A stretch of 64,000 bases of DNA, taken from the NCBI RefSeq assembly GCF_008728515.1, contig NC_044996.1, forward strand, positions 105,425,467 to 105,489,466, written 5' to 3'. The position numbers and the translations under genes are program-made. Origin of the DNA: Papio anubis. Its lineage: Eukaryota > Chordata > Mammalia > Primates > Cercopithecidae. Positions 20,921 to 33,390 of this stretch are shown piece after piece (position 1 is the stretch's first letter; every line of letters begins with the position of its first letter). The notes under the pieces were generated by a model, which did no database searches, had not been told where the DNA came from, and worked only from the letters and a program-made list of their open reading frames with translations.

Positions 20921-23389
20921 CGGCCCAGAGCCCACCCCTCGGCGGGGCCGACCCCGAGGGCAGCCGGCTGGCAGCAGACGGCGAGGGAGTCGAGCGAGCG
21001 CGGCGCCGCGAGCGGGCTGCGGGCAGCCGGGGACTGCAAACTTTGCTGCTCGCCGCGCTTCTCCGGCCCGGCTCCTTCTCCGCTCGTTAACGTCGCCGCC
21101 CCCCCACCCCTCATATCTCTCTCCACCCACCCAACCGCCCCCCGCTCCTCCTCGCCGCCTCGAGTCCGCTCGGGGGAAAACTTCAAAGCGCCGGATCGCA
21201 GGCTCCCTGCCTACTCCCCGACTGGGGATTTCAGGTCAGTGCCCGGAACACCTTTCCCCCGGGAGGCCGCGGACGGGTGGGCGGGCGCGCTGAGGGCTGC
21301 AGTCAGCCCACTCCCCCGGGGCCCCCGCCCGCAGCGTACCCCGCGAAGCTTTTGCCTCGCGCTTCCCTTTGGCTTCCTTGCTCGCTTTCGTTTTTATTTC
21401 ATAGCTGTAAGTTATTAAAAATGCAGCCAACTTAAGCGGTCCCGCGTGGGCACCAGGGAGGGAGGGGGCGCGGCTGGGGGCCTGGCGCCCCCCGGGGGGC
21501 CAGGAGGAGAGCAGGGAGTTCGCGGAGTGGAAGTTTGCAGCCTGTGTGTGTCTGTGCGCGGGAGCGCGGTCGCCGCTGAGCGCCGCGAGTCGGGCGGAGT
21601 GGGGGGGGAGGTGGGCTGGAAGCTGGGAAGCTGGGTTCGGCGTTAGCTCGCTAGCAGGAAGGGGAGGGCGGCGGGTTGCCGTCTGCTTTCTTTTTCGACT
21701 CGGGAAAGAACTGTAAAAACCCCCAGCCGCCGCCGCCTCGTCTCGCCTCTCCGGGGGCCGGTCGTTCCTCCAAGTGGAACGTCGGCGTGTGCGTGCGCGA
21801 GGGTGTGTGGCGAGTGCCTCGGGCTGAGCCGAGCTCGACCTGCCGCCGCTGCCGCGCAACTCGGGAGGGGAGTCCCGTTTTTTCTTGGCTTGCCCCAAAG
21901 CGCAAATCACGTGGATTTGAAAAAAAAAAAAAAAAAAAACAACTAAGAAATCGAGCAGAGCGTGGGGTTCCGACTTGGCCCGGCCGCCAGCCAGGTCAGA
22001 CGCTTTGTTTTGTAAATGTTCTTTTAAGATTATAATCTGCAACCCCCCCTTCCCCGCTCCTCTCCCTCCGCGTTGTTCCGGGTAGGTTTTAAGTTATGAG
22101 CCCCCAGGCGTGGGTGTAGAATGTGCTTGTGCGGGGGCGGCGGCGCGGAGGGAGGCCGGGGGCGGGCGAAACCTGGGCCCTCCGCTGGGCGTTGGGGAGT
22201 CTGGTGGGTAACCCTGATGGGCGTGTGAAAGTCTGCGGCCGGAGGAAGTTGGTCCCACTCGGAGGGCGTGTGGCACGGAGGCTCCAGGCGAAGAGGAACT
22301 TGCGCACCGGGGCACGATGCTCGGCCAAGGCGGGGAGGGCGAGGCGCCGCGGGGCCCGCGCTCGGAGCCGGCGGGCGGCTGCGCTGCAGAGCCTCCGCCA
22401 ACTCGGGGGCTCGCGGCGGCGGTGACGAGCGCCTGCTGTTTACGGAGCAAGCTTTGGGGCGCCGTGTGTGGAGTAGGGCGGCCGAAGTCACGCGTGGTCC
22501 CAGCAGGCTTCCCGCCTCTCGCACGCTCGAGTGGGCACGTCCCGGGGTCCCGGAGACGGACGAGTCTGGCAGCGTGTAGGCCGTGGCCGGGCGAGGCGTA
22601 ATTTGCTGTTAATGAATCTTTTCCAGAAAGTCCGCGATCTCCAGCTAGAGGCTGTGAGTGCCCGCGCGCCAGGGCGCGCGCCGCCAGCGTCTGGAGGGTG
22701 GGGGTGGGGGGAATGGAAGAGCGAAGAAGGAAGGAGGAGGGTTATGTGTATTTAGAAACAAACCTTAAAAAGAAACCAACGCGCTTCAAATAGGTATTCG
22801 CACAGCCTCGCTGCGTCTAGACTAGACAGCTCGGGGTTTTAGCTGTGTTTTCCCCCCCTTTTTTCGTTTTGAGAAGAGGCTAGGGGAGGGGGAGTGTGGT
22901 ATTTGGTTCTAGGGGTAGCCTCTTGGAGAAAGATCCTTAAAATGGCCTAGGAGTAAAGACTAGGAGGAAATGGCCCACCCCAGAAGGTGGTGGGTGGTGA
23001 GTGCAGACAGACTTGGGTATTTCTAGCCATCTGACACTTCCTGTGGCACTGGAAACGGACACCGCGGGCCGAAATCAATCCTTACGAAGTGTTGGGTTCG
23101 GTTTTGCCAACAGAATTGCTTGCGTGGAAGGCATTTTAATTGTCAGCCTCAAAGACTCCTGTACGTGGACACTTAGGGAATACGCTCGTTCCTCGACCCT
23201 TTCCACTCCACCCTCGACCTGTTGTCTGGTCTGGGTTTTGCAGTGTTGGTTTTCGTGTTTATTTTGAGCACGGTTTCAGCGCGTAGAGCGGAGGGTGGCG
23301 GGGGAGAAGGCGATGATTAATATGCCATCCAGGTTTAATCCGAGGCTGGCCTTCAGTGTGAGGGTATACACCGCCACGCACACGAATTG

Positions 23390-24260
23390 CCTTGGGGTGT
23401 TTAGGGGAGCGCGCGGGTTTCGGGCAGCAGGCGCCCGGCCGGCAAGTCGCGGCTGGGGCTCGGCTGGCCCCAGCGCTGTCCTTTGAGGCGCTGTCACCAG
23501 TAGGTGACTGAGAGTTAATTAGGAAGTGTTCTCCGGATCAATGGGCTGCACAGCTCATTAGCGATTCTCTCCAGCCCTTTGCAGGGCCGTCCTGGCCTCC
23601 GCCTCCCACACAGGCCGGGGCCCCGCGGTCCAGGCTGCGGGGAGCGCCGCTGGGAAGTGGGGAGGGGCCGGTAGCGAGGGACGGCGGGTAAGCGAGTGTA
23701 ACTTCGCGGGGCGGCGCGTTGCGTGCAGCGCCTCGAGGCCCGCGCAGCCCGCTCTTTCTTCCTGCCCGCGGTCGCCTCCACTGTGTCTTTAACTCGCTCC
23801 CGCTCGCGTCGCTGCCTGGCTGCTCCTCCCCGCCTCCCTCGCCTATCTCTTGTTCTCTAAGCACGACGCCTGTGCTCCCCGCCCAGTTTGGGATTAGACA
23901 AGATAAAAATAGGACTGCCCAGCGCGCGGAGCTGTGACTGTGCCCCGGCAGCCAGGCTGGTGGGAGCGCGGGGGCCCGGGGCTGGGGAGGACCCGTGGAG
24001 CGCTCGGAGCGGCCAGCCCCTGTGGGCCCCCTACCCCCACCCCGCAGGCGCCGTCACGCTTCCCGGGTTCTGTCCGCCGTGAACCGTGCGGGCCGGGGGA
24101 CCTGGGCAGGGTCTCCGCGCTCTCGCGGGTGTTGTTGGTGTGCCGGTGATAGATCGGTCTAGACAGGCATGCAGGCTCCCTCCCGGCTGAAGGACTAGAG
24201 GGGGGCGCGGAGACGGCAGCAGACTCCGTGAGCTGCGAGTGAGCGAGCTAGCCTCCGGGC
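23390..24260. promoter_or_regulatory. CpG-rich block in BCOR intron 1
   Basis: CpG-dense sequence lies 2-3 kb downstream of the exon-1 donor and is separated from the main island by a CpG-poor interval (22,740-23,380). It may be a shore or a secondary start region. No repeats or convincing ORF were seen. Confidence 0.55.
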
Positions 24261-25959
24261 CCAGCGAGCTGGGTGGAGGGAAGGCCGTGGGGTTTCTCTT
24301 AACCCTTTGAAGGCCGTGGTGGGGTAGTGTAACAGGGAAAGCGGGGGGCAAAGAGCCTAGTGGAAATTCCTGGAGGCAGAGTAGCTCGCACTGGGGAGGA
24401 GCTGTGAGTCTGGGCCTAGGGTTGTCACATCCTGGTGCATCGGGCTCGATTTTTCCACAAACCAAACGCAGCTGCTAGATGATCTAGATTGACCAGGTAG
24501 TTCTCAGTCGGCGAGCTGTGAACACACACAAAGAACACCCTCACTTTAAAAACTGAGTTTGGAAGACAGATGTAGACTCAATGTTCCCAAAGAGAATTCA
24601 TGCGGGTGTTCAAGGACAGGAAGGTCTGCACATAGCTATAGTCGGGTGGGGCCTCTGACCATGACTGCTGCAGACCAAGGACCAAAGCCTGAAATGCCCC
24701 GCTAGCATGTACAGGTATGCACTGAAGAGAGCAAAGCGGTCTTTGAGTTGTCTCTATATAAATAGACACACTTTTAACCATGAACTTGTGGGGAGTTAGA
24801 TATGTGCAAGGAGACAGCCTTCAAAGAGGAGTTGGACACTGATGTGTTATGAGATCCATCATTTGTGTATATATATTAGGGGCTAATATTAAATTGGTCT
24901 AAAATTTTAATACACCTTTGCAGACATTTATCTAGTTCTTTCTAGAGCTCGAAATGGGCGGATGGGTTACCCTATACATAAATAACTTATTACTAACATT
25001 CCAGTCTCCTCCTCCCTCCTCTTCCTTTCTTTAAGAGTTTGTGGTCTTAAGGGATCCTCTGTTTACAGTTAAACTGCAAACCCATATTGGTCTGGCCTGG
25101 GAAAGAGCCACGTTACAGGCAAAGCAAGAAGAATGGAAGTAGTAGGAATGCTCAGATTAAGATGTGCTCCTGAATGACATGTGCTGAGACAAATCAAGAC
25201 ACTTGGGCTCCGATGCCCTAATGGAACAAGAGATACATAAGAGATAAAGAACTGGCCAAGGGGAATGTAAACATGGGTATGCAAATACAGAGATGTATAG
25301 CGATATTCTGAGAGAAAAATCCCAGACTTTGTTGAGCTGGAAACGGGGGCAGAATTTCTGTAAGTGCGTTCCAGAGACAATAGCCCATTTAAAGGTGTGA
25401 AGAGGGTCACTTGGAAACACAAAAAGCATTCATATGCATACATCCATGCTTAGATACACAGGCTGAATGACAAACACTCCTCAATGCCTCACGAAGACTT
25501 TCCTGCCGAGTGAGTGAGACCGACTTGGGTATGGAAGAGTGGGCCACACAACCACATTCACACACTTATTCACAGGGAAATAATGTGTCTTTGGCTTGAA
25601 GGAAACTGATGACCAAGCTAGCAGCCTAAGGATGGATGGCGTGCAGTGAACTAGGATTACCTCTGGTTATAGTTTATTTCTCTTCTAGGGGTGAGGTGGA
25701 GTGGGCAGCGGGTTGGTGATGAGCAGGTAGGAGCCTTTCTGAAGAGATTTTGAGCTCCTGACCTTGAGTGGCTGGATCGTGTAGCCACAAGAAGGGTAGC
25801 TTTCCACTTTGTGGTCAGGAGGAATGGCTGTTGCACTGCTGGGGTCCAATTTGCTAAGGTGGAGCAGGGCCCCAGTGGGCTGGGAAGGAGAACAGGAAGA
25901 AGTGCGGCCTCTGGGAGGAATAAAAGGGAGGTATGCTTTCTTTCTTTTCTTTTTTTTTT

Positions 25960-26740
25960 TCTGGAGGAGACCGTGGCGGGGACAGCCTGTGTTGGGTGGA
26001 TTATCAGGCGCCTCGGTGACCCCAGACGCGCATGTGAACTCCGGCTAGGGTATGGCTTGCCCGCGGCGTCGATTTGCTGCCGTCCCTCTTTGTCTAAGAC
26101 CAGCCGGGAATTCCAGCTTTTATTGGGAAGACCGCACTTGGGTGGGGCCCGCGCCAGGCCGAGTGGGGCAGGGTCGGGCCGCGCTGGACGGGAGGCTCGG
26201 AGCCGGTAGAACGGTCTTCCGGAGCGGCGGGCAGCCCTGACAATGCCACCCCGGTGGTTTTCTCGAGGGCACCGGGCCCGGCGGGCCCGGAGAGGCGCGG
26301 CGGGGCGGAGAACTTCGTGGGTCCATCTCGGCCGCCCCGCCCCACCCCCTCCCTCCGGCCCGAGGCCGAAAGGAGCTCAGAAGGCCCTTTGTTAGGCCCC
26401 GAGGTCACACTCGTGCCCCAGGGGCCGCCGATGGGTGGGAGAAAGTAGTGCAGCGGGTCAAGAGAGAGCCTTCTTACTGCCTCGGTGCCCCAGCCCATCT
26501 TCTGGATCGGGTCCGGTGGGGGCCTCGCCCAGATCTGGGTGGGGAGGCCTGGGCCGGCCCTGGCCCGCCCCGGCTTCTTTGCCAGTGTTTATGGCCGACG
26601 GGATTCCGTCTGTTTGCAAAACCGGACGCGCTGCTGAGGCCTAGGTGGTGGAGCCAGGAGAACCCGCCGGGGCGGGAGTAAAGGGTCTCCCCGCGGCCGC
26701 CCGGGTGGTAGCTGAGCCGCGTTTGTCGCACGCACTTGGC
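25960..26740. promoter_or_regulatory. CpG-rich block in BCOR intron 1
   Basis: The block begins right after a T-rich tract (25,940-25,960) with GCGCC, ACGCGC and CCCGCGGCGTCG and stays CpG-rich to about 26,380, then weaker. It is an intragenic island candidate. The function is unknown. Confidence 0.55.
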
Positions 26741-27019
26741 CAGGGGCGTCCACTGGTCTCCAGCCCTGCCCGACGGCTTTCTCTGGTTGCCCTCAACGTG
26801 TTCCTCAGGAAGGGATATCAGACTTTTTGTTGGGTGGAGTTCATTAACGATGCCTTTCTGCGCTATTTCTGTAGAAGGCCCCCTTTTGGGGCGCAAGCTC
26901 ACCTCCAAGTGTTTACAATCGAGGGTCTCAGAAACTGGGGTCTTCACTCCGTCATTGTTATAGAGCTGTGTCTCCCCAGCCGGCACCCACGGGCTTGGCT
27001 CTCCATGATTAGAGAAGCG

Positions 27020-27280
27020 GGGAAGTCCACTCGGAGAAGATACTGACAGCATAAAAAATAATTTGTGATCTAAAAGACAGTTTCCAGTATAATCTCATTA
27101 TGCACCACAGACTCCCGATGTTATTTTGTGGAAGGCGGACAATGATCAATTTACATTGACCCGGGGCTGGGCGAGCTTTTAGATGGTAATTGCCATATTG
27201 ATTTGCATGCAAAAAGGAGACCTGCTAAAATTAAAGACCGGAAGCTAAATTAAACTAAATTTATTGTCTAGGTGCAAACC
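27020..27280. promoter_or_regulatory. Candidate enhancer with exact octamer motif
   Basis: This AT-rich, repeat-free block contains ATTTGCAT at 27,201-27,208 (the POU octamer), AATGATCAATTT, GATGGTAATTGCC and TTTATTGTCTAG (SOX/forkhead-like). It sits between two CpG-rich blocks. The texture is that of deeply conserved intronic enhancers; this is inference. Confidence 0.4.
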
Positions 27281-27539
27281 AGGGGAACTGTTGGGGGATG
27301 GGGTTGAGTCAGGTCAGGGTGCCAGGGGCGGAGCGGGTGAGAGGCCCTGGAGCCTCGGAAGGTCGCAACTTTGGAAGCGATCTTTGCCTTTGTGATTTCA
27401 TGTGGGGAGGGGGGATGTGTTTAGGAAAAAAGTTATAAAAAGACAATTTTGCATTGAAGTCACTAGGATCTTTCAATGCTAATAGGAACTAATAGGGGGA
27501 GGAGAGGTTTATAGGGTTATAGGGGTCTTCCAGCACCAT

Positions 27540-28340
27540 TTCCGGCGTCCCCCCTCCATTTCTATTGTTCTGCCTGGCCAGGCGCTCGCAATCGTGCTAG
27601 GGACACCAAAAAGCTCTTGCATTTGAAGAGTTTAAAAAAAAAAAAAAAAGCGGCCAGGCCCCTCCCCCCCGCCCAAGCTCTCTCTCCCTCCCCCTTCCCG
27701 GAGCGTCAGACCTGTCTGAGAGAGCGCACCGCGGGCAGGCCAGGACCGTTGGCGCTGTAGGGAGTTCCTCCCCGGACGCTGCGGTCCCAGGCTTGGCTGG
27801 ACGGCCATCGCTTCGGCAAGCCGTCCTCTCCAGGTGGCCAAAGTAGGCGGGTGTGGGGTGGGGTGGAGAAAGGCGTCTGCCCTGGCCGCAGTCTAGCGGT
27901 GCCCGGGACTGGGGGACCGCCTGAGGTTGGGAGGGCCGGGCACGCCCCTCCCCGCCCCGCCCCGCCCCGAACTGAGTGGGGTCCGGGGAGGGCTGGAAAC
28001 CCTGCCGGTTCGCCACGGCCAGAAAGTTTAAAAAAGAGAAAGAACGCCACTTGCAGAGGGCTGGCCTGGAGCCAGGGGCGGCCGGCCTGCGGGGGCGTGC
28101 TCAGCTGGCTAGCGGGGTGAGCGCCCCGGCGCCGCCGTCTCCCCTCAGTCCCTCCCGCCGCCGAGGCCCCTGCACACCCGGTCGCACTGCGGAGCCATTT
28201 CGCACATCCGGAGCTTCAGCGTCTGGAGGAGTAACCAGTCCAGGGCCGGGAAGCCCGAGTGTCTGGTGCCCCTGCCCTTCCCCATCGAGCAGAGCCGGAG
28301 GTGGCTTTGGCAGGCTCCGCGGGTGTAGGTAGTTCCCGGA
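27540..28340. promoter_or_regulatory. CpG-rich block in BCOR intron 1
   Basis: CpG-dense sequence includes a GC-box series (CCCCGCCCCGCCCCG near 27,953-27,967) and a poly-A interruption at 27,634-27,649. It directly follows the octamer-bearing element, so the two could be one enhancer/CpG unit. Confidence 0.55.
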
Positions 28341-29049
28341 GCATCTGAAAGCCTGGGGCAGACCCGGAAATTGGGGATAAGATGGGGAGGGGATGTTGGG
28401 CCCTGAGGTTTGCCGCCGGGCGCTTCTGTGAAGAAAGGTTGGGGAAAGGACAAGATAGCCCATCCCCCGGCTTGCGCTTTTGTGGGGACTCTGGGTGGCC
28501 CAATAGAACATCTTGCTGGCGTCTTCCATCTTAATTCCCTCTGCCACACTACTTTGTTCCCTGGGGTTTTTCCTTTAAATCCTAGGAAAGGTAGATGGAG
28601 GAGCTTCCTCCAAATGGCTTTTGCTCTATCTAGATAACTTGATTTATTGCTTTATGTGGCAAAACTGGGGTGGCAAGCCTAGGTCCTAGTACCAGTAGTC
28701 AGCACTTTTCCCAGAGACCTGAAAGGAGTCGACCCACCTACCCCTGTCTATTCTGGGGTGCTGGAGGGATGGGAAAGGGGAGGCTTGTTGAGAGCATTGG
28801 CCTTACACCAGGGTATAACAACGTAGGGAGATTTGTAGGATGTAGGGGAAAATGGTGAAAGACTTTGAGTGGACCAGGAGATGACTAGATATAGGAGAAA
28901 CTGTGTTCGAGGCTCACTGTAGACCAAGTAACGTAAGTGTTAAACACTCTTTATCTCGTTCTTGGGTACATAAGGCCTAAGGAAGCTTTTCAGAGGAGAC
29001 AGTATGTGAAAATCAGGATTTCAAATGGCACAATTAGACCAATAATTGG

Positions 29050-29245
29050 CTCCTCTCCGCAACTCCAGGACTGAGTTTGACCGTGGCCCATTTTTTACTA
29101 GCTGTGTGACCTTGGGGGCAAGTTATTTACGGCCTTTGAGCCCCAGTAAGTTTTTTCATTTGTAAGACTGGGAATAATTATCCACCTTTAGGATCTAAAT
29201 AGAATACTTGGCACATAGTAGGCCTCAAGGATGAATAATTGCTTT
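29050..29245 (+). mobile_element. MIR in intron 1
   Basis: ACTAGCTGTGTGACCTTGGG, TTTTTTCATTTGTAAGACTG and ACTTGGCACATAGTAGGC match the MIR consensus in order. Confidence 0.85.
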
Positions 29246-30929
29246 GAATGACTTGTCATGTTCCTATAGGTTGCTCCTCCATTCCCTCCTGCCCCTGAGA
29301 CCCCCTGAGACTTGCTAGGTCTGTGTCCTGGGACCCAAGGATGCAGATTTAATCTCCCCTACAAGGGTATTCTAGGTCCGTCTTCCTGGGTTCCTCTTTC
29401 CCTTTGTTACCGTAGTTTGCATTCTGCCTTTTAAAGGATTCCATATGAAAAGACTTGCTTCTCCCCCGCCCCCCAAGTGGGATCATTATATGGTTAGGAA
29501 CTTATTTCAGAGCCGGTATCTGGGTACCCTTTGGCAAGGCTTCCTGGCATTATTTCAGGGGGGGAACGATGGTGTCTAGAGGGGCAAGACCTGGTTGGAA
29601 GAGGTGAGAGGGGGTGGCCTGGTGCAGAGGCCAGAGGTGCTGTGGTTTGTTTGATAAGGATTAAGTCCGGATGTTATGAGGGCTCAATGTGGTTTTCAAC
29701 AAAGTCTGCCAGGGATTGCTTCTTTTATATCGATATGTATTTTAAAAAATTACTAGCATGAGAAGAAAACCAGACCTGTATGGATCCAGGCCGGTAGTAA
29801 GCTACTGTGATCAGGTTTCCTACTCGACTCCCAGAGGGAAAGTCAGTGTTTGATTGAAGCTACACTTGGTTCTTGACTCTCAGGGGATGCCTGCTCTGAA
29901 ACAGGAGCCCTCCCTCCCTTTCTCTCCTCCTCTCCCCCTCCTCCTCCCTCTTTTTCCCTTCTTCCCCTAAAAGCCTTTGTGCTGAAAGAGCTTCAGTAGG
30001 CACGAATCCCTGGTCCCTCTCTAAAGAATGCCTTACAGCCTTTGCTGACATTGTTTTGTGAACAGTGGGTTTTACCAGGCCAGCAGTTTCCCCCCGATTT
30101 TAGCCCACGATTTTAAAGGTAGTCTATGGACAAGATGCGCCTAACTGCAATGATTGCCTCAGTGTGTAGCCTGGGCCAGGCTTGGAATCTAGAGACGCCT
30201 TAACCTTTGCCCTAGGGGCCCTCCTGGAGAGGGGGGTGAAGGTGGGGAGCTCGAGGACTGATTGTTTTCGAGGATCTGTTTGTTCTCTCCAGCCACCGAG
30301 GCTGAAGGTGGAGTTGGGCAAGTCTGAGTATATGTTCCAGCTTTGGGTCTGATTTTAAACTTGGTTTAATTGGAGAAACTCCTAGGCATTTAACAGTTCT
30401 GTACAAATGCAAACTTGAAATAGCTCGAGGCCTACGTCATTTAGGAAAGAATAAATGAAGTACAGAAATGTCCAAACTATGTAAATCCTAGCGTTGTCTG
30501 CCCTCCCATAAACACATGACAAGTGCCAAGGCATTTCCAGTCAAAACACCAGTGGAACCAGCAGCCTCCATCCTTTGTATTTATTATTTTATTAACAGCA
30601 TTTTACACAGCATTTAACAAGCACAGCCTGCCCGCTCTGCACCAGGACTCTAAGCAGGCGAAGGGGTGGAAAACGGATGGAGGTGGTGGGGGAGGAGTGG
30701 TTGCTAGAGGACATCAGCTAGAGAAATCTCATCAGATGGGTAGGGAAAGCAGCACTGGGGGTTTATTTCTACTGGCCACAAGGAAGACAGACATAGTGCT
30801 TTGGAGGAAGAAATCCTCTCTCCCATCCCAGGAGGAAAGTTGTACCACTGTGATATGTCTGGTCTCAGCTTTGATTCCAGAGGGTAGAACAGGGTATGTT
30901 TCATGATACTCTGCCCATCGGTTATTGGT

Positions 30930-31150
30930 GATTTTCAAAGAATAAGTATTTGTCTGCTATCGTTATTCGATATCCTGGTGGAAAGTTTATAACGAAAAGT
31001 AATGCCTTTCTTAAGTCATAAAATGAGCCTTGTATGCTTATTTAATTAAAATCTATTTAAGGACCGATTAGGCGTGTAATTTGCACTAATAATGACGATT
31101 ATGGAAATGTTCAACTTAACCAAAAATCATAAAGGAGACATTTTGATCAG
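30930..31150. promoter_or_regulatory. Candidate AT-rich regulatory element
   Basis: The sequence around TTATTTAATTAAAATC, GGCGTGTAATTTGCACTAATAA and AAAATCATAAAGG is dense in TAAT/TTAT homeodomain cores and contains CpGs preserved in AT-rich context. No repeat family is recognised. Confidence 0.35.
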
Positions 31151-31679
31151 TGGGGCGGCCAGTAAGTATTCAGTGAGTTGGGCAATTTCCGAAAGACAGG
31201 AAGCATTCCGCTGAGGGCTGCAGAAAGCGCAGACCTGTCTGGCCTCTGTGACATGGCATGGAGAGGGGCAGACCTCCCTGTCCCGGCCCCAGCCTGGCCA
31301 GACCCCACTTTGCTGAGCATGGAAACCAACCCTGCGAGTCTCCGTAACCTTTATTCTCATGATGCTTCCCTGAGCTTCCAGAAGGAGTAAACTCTCGCAG
31401 AGGGCTGATGAGCCACACGGAAATCTCTGCGAAATGGCGGTGCTCTTTTGCTTTAACAAACAGCGCTGACAAACGCATGCTTCCTTGGCTAGCCATGGCT
31501 GGAGCCTGGAGGGGTAGGGGGAGAAGGGGTCCCTTGTTCCGGAGAAACCTGCCAGCTGCTGGGCTTGGTGCGAAGGCAGCGAAGGCAGACACAATGCTGC
31601 TGTTGTTGGTTTGATCTCTAACTGTGGATTGTTAGTCTGGCTTTAACTATGTGGTAAGGGGGGAATGTGAAGGCTGTTT

Positions 31680-31770
31680 ACAGCGAGTGCAAATAATGTG
31701 ACAGCTGTTGGCGCGCGAGCAGCGCTGCGCCTCCTCAGCACTTACACAAAGCGCGCACTATGCAGGCCCA
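31680..31770. promoter_or_regulatory. Candidate regulatory element, TGACAG/E-box
   Basis: GAGTGCAAATAATGTGACAG joins an octamer-like core to a TGACAGCTG site (TALE-homeodomain plus E-box), followed by GCGCGCGAGCAGCGCTGCGC. It is compact and repeat-free. Binding is inferred from motifs only. Confidence 0.3.
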
Positions 31771-33149
31771 TGGACGAGCTGCAGAGGTGGCGGCCACTTT
31801 CTGGCCAGCGCATCCCCAGATGAGAGAAAGCTCCACGGCACACCCACCCCCCATCCCCAATACACATCTTTATGACTTCCCAGGATTGTGGTGGGATGCA
31901 GGATGGTTTGTATGTTGTGGTTTAGGGAACTTGTGGTGAGGCAGAGGTGGCGGGAGAAGGCCCACGGGGCTGTGAGTGTCACCGTGTTGGTGGGGTTTGG
32001 CCAGGATCCGTTGAACTGGGTCCTCAGCTGTTGGTGACAGAGTTTTTAAGATTTGGGAAAATAACTTTCAGCCCTAAGTAAGCTTATTGGAAAGAATGTG
32101 TTATTAACTGAAAGCTTTCTGGAAATTGCAGAGGCTCTGAAGGCCGTTGTTCCCCTCTGAAATGGCCCTGTTATTCAGACAAGTTAGAGACAGGCGGGTG
32201 CTGTGTTCTGTGCACTCGGCACTGTTTCCAGCTTGGAAATGCAAGTGTGCAGGTTCAGTACCCTAAAGGGGGTGTATTTTGGGGGGAAGGGAGGTCAGAT
32301 TGGCTTTTGATTACCCACATGCCTTAACCTTTTCTCCCAAGCCTTCCCGTTTTCAAGAACACATTTGCCTTCAACTGCAGGACCCAAAGGTGCGTCCTGA
32401 AGCCTGCCCACAGCACCACCTACTCTGACTTCATCAACTAGATGCCCACAGCCACAGGCTTTCTCTGAGTTCCTGGTACCCTGCCAGGCCCTGCAGAGAG
32501 GCGCCAGGGTGGGAGGGAGAGCAGTTGGTGGCGGCAGTTACCCACTAGGCCAGTCCTGGAGGTTCGTGGCTGGCCCAAGCAGGTGGACTTAGGATGGCAA
32601 AGAATGTGGACCTGCCTCTGGACCGTCCTGGGGCAAGCTGGGTGTAAAAATTCACTCCTCTCCCCCGTGAATCCCAAGGTTGAAGCCTTCCAAGCCCTGG
32701 CACCTGCCTGGTCCTCCCTGCGTTTTGGAAGATCATTTAGGGCTGACTTAATTCTATATTCTACCCTTCCGCGTGACTTTGGCCTCTGGATGTACAGCCT
32801 ACAGGGTATCTGCAAATCTAGTTCATTCTCTCCTCCCCCCGCCCAGCACCGCCCCCTCCCCAAGTCTACTCTCTAAGTTTTAACATGGACTTCTACATCT
32901 AGTTGGGTTTCCGATGGGGAGCTGGGAGATGCTTCTGGAGTGAGACATGAACTTCGGTGCCAGTTCTATAAATTGGTCTCTTTTTATGACGTGTGCCATT
33001 TTCTGTAGGAATGTTGCTTGCAAAACGAGTTTCGCCTTGGAGGAAAGGCGGAAAGATAAACAAGCCTGCAACGCCAAAACACTGGCAGTCTTTCCCTCCT
33101 TCCAGCTCTCTTAAAGCAGCCGGGCTGTATTTCCAGGATTAGACTTGTG

Positions 33150-33390
33150 CATGTGAGGAGGGACTCGCGTTGGCTTTTTTTCCCCCAAGCAAATGCAAAT
33201 TAGAGAAAAATAATTTTCTTTCAACGATATGCAATGTATTAGTCACTTGTTATCGTGCTCCGAGGCAGGCCTCATTTGCGTGTCTGCCAGCTCGCTCACA
33301 TCTGCTCGGCGCTGTTCGGGGCATTTTAACCTTGGCGGTGTCGTGTCTAGTCCCACGGATCAAGGAGGAGTAATTAAGCCCTGAACAGCT
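33150..33390. promoter_or_regulatory. Candidate enhancer with exact octamer motif
   Basis: ATGCAAAT lies at 33,193-33,200 within AAGCAAATGCAAATTAG, followed by AATAATTTTC and CGATATGCAATG. CpGs persist in AT-rich surroundings (AACGATAT, TATCGTGC). Repeat-free. Confidence 0.38.

Larger units (their letters stand above)
20700..21234 (+). other. BCOR: BCOR non-coding first exon (5' end uncertain)
   Basis: The sequence ...GATTTCAG at 21,234 is followed by GTCAGT, a strong donor, inside the CpG island 19.2 kb before the coding exons. This is the spacing I expect for the main BCOR first exon. The 3' border is well supported; the 5' border is a guess, because CpG-island promoters usually start at several sites. 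The segment is GC-rich with several GC boxes (about 20,901-20,920). Its only ATG is at 20,765. From 20,768 to the donor, and in the leader part of the next exon (40,394-40,433), there is no other ATG. An alternative donor is present at 20,520. Confidence 0.6.
19030..22720. promoter_or_regulatory. BCOR: CpG island at the BCOR promoter
   Basis: CpG is frequent throughout, especially 19,150-19,350, 19,740-21,350 and 22,080-22,720, in a genome where CpG is otherwise rare. GC boxes, CGG repeats and G-rich runs are present, and the first-exon donor (21,234) lies inside. Limits were judged by eye. No TATA box stands near the inferred start region around 20.7-20.9 kb, so dispersed initiation is likely. 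Confidence 0.85.

Noticed and set aside
21236..22042. Minus-strand open frame of 268 codons starting just inside intron 1
   Set aside because: It crosses the donor region and a poly-A/T run, with low-complexity translation. Treated as compositional.
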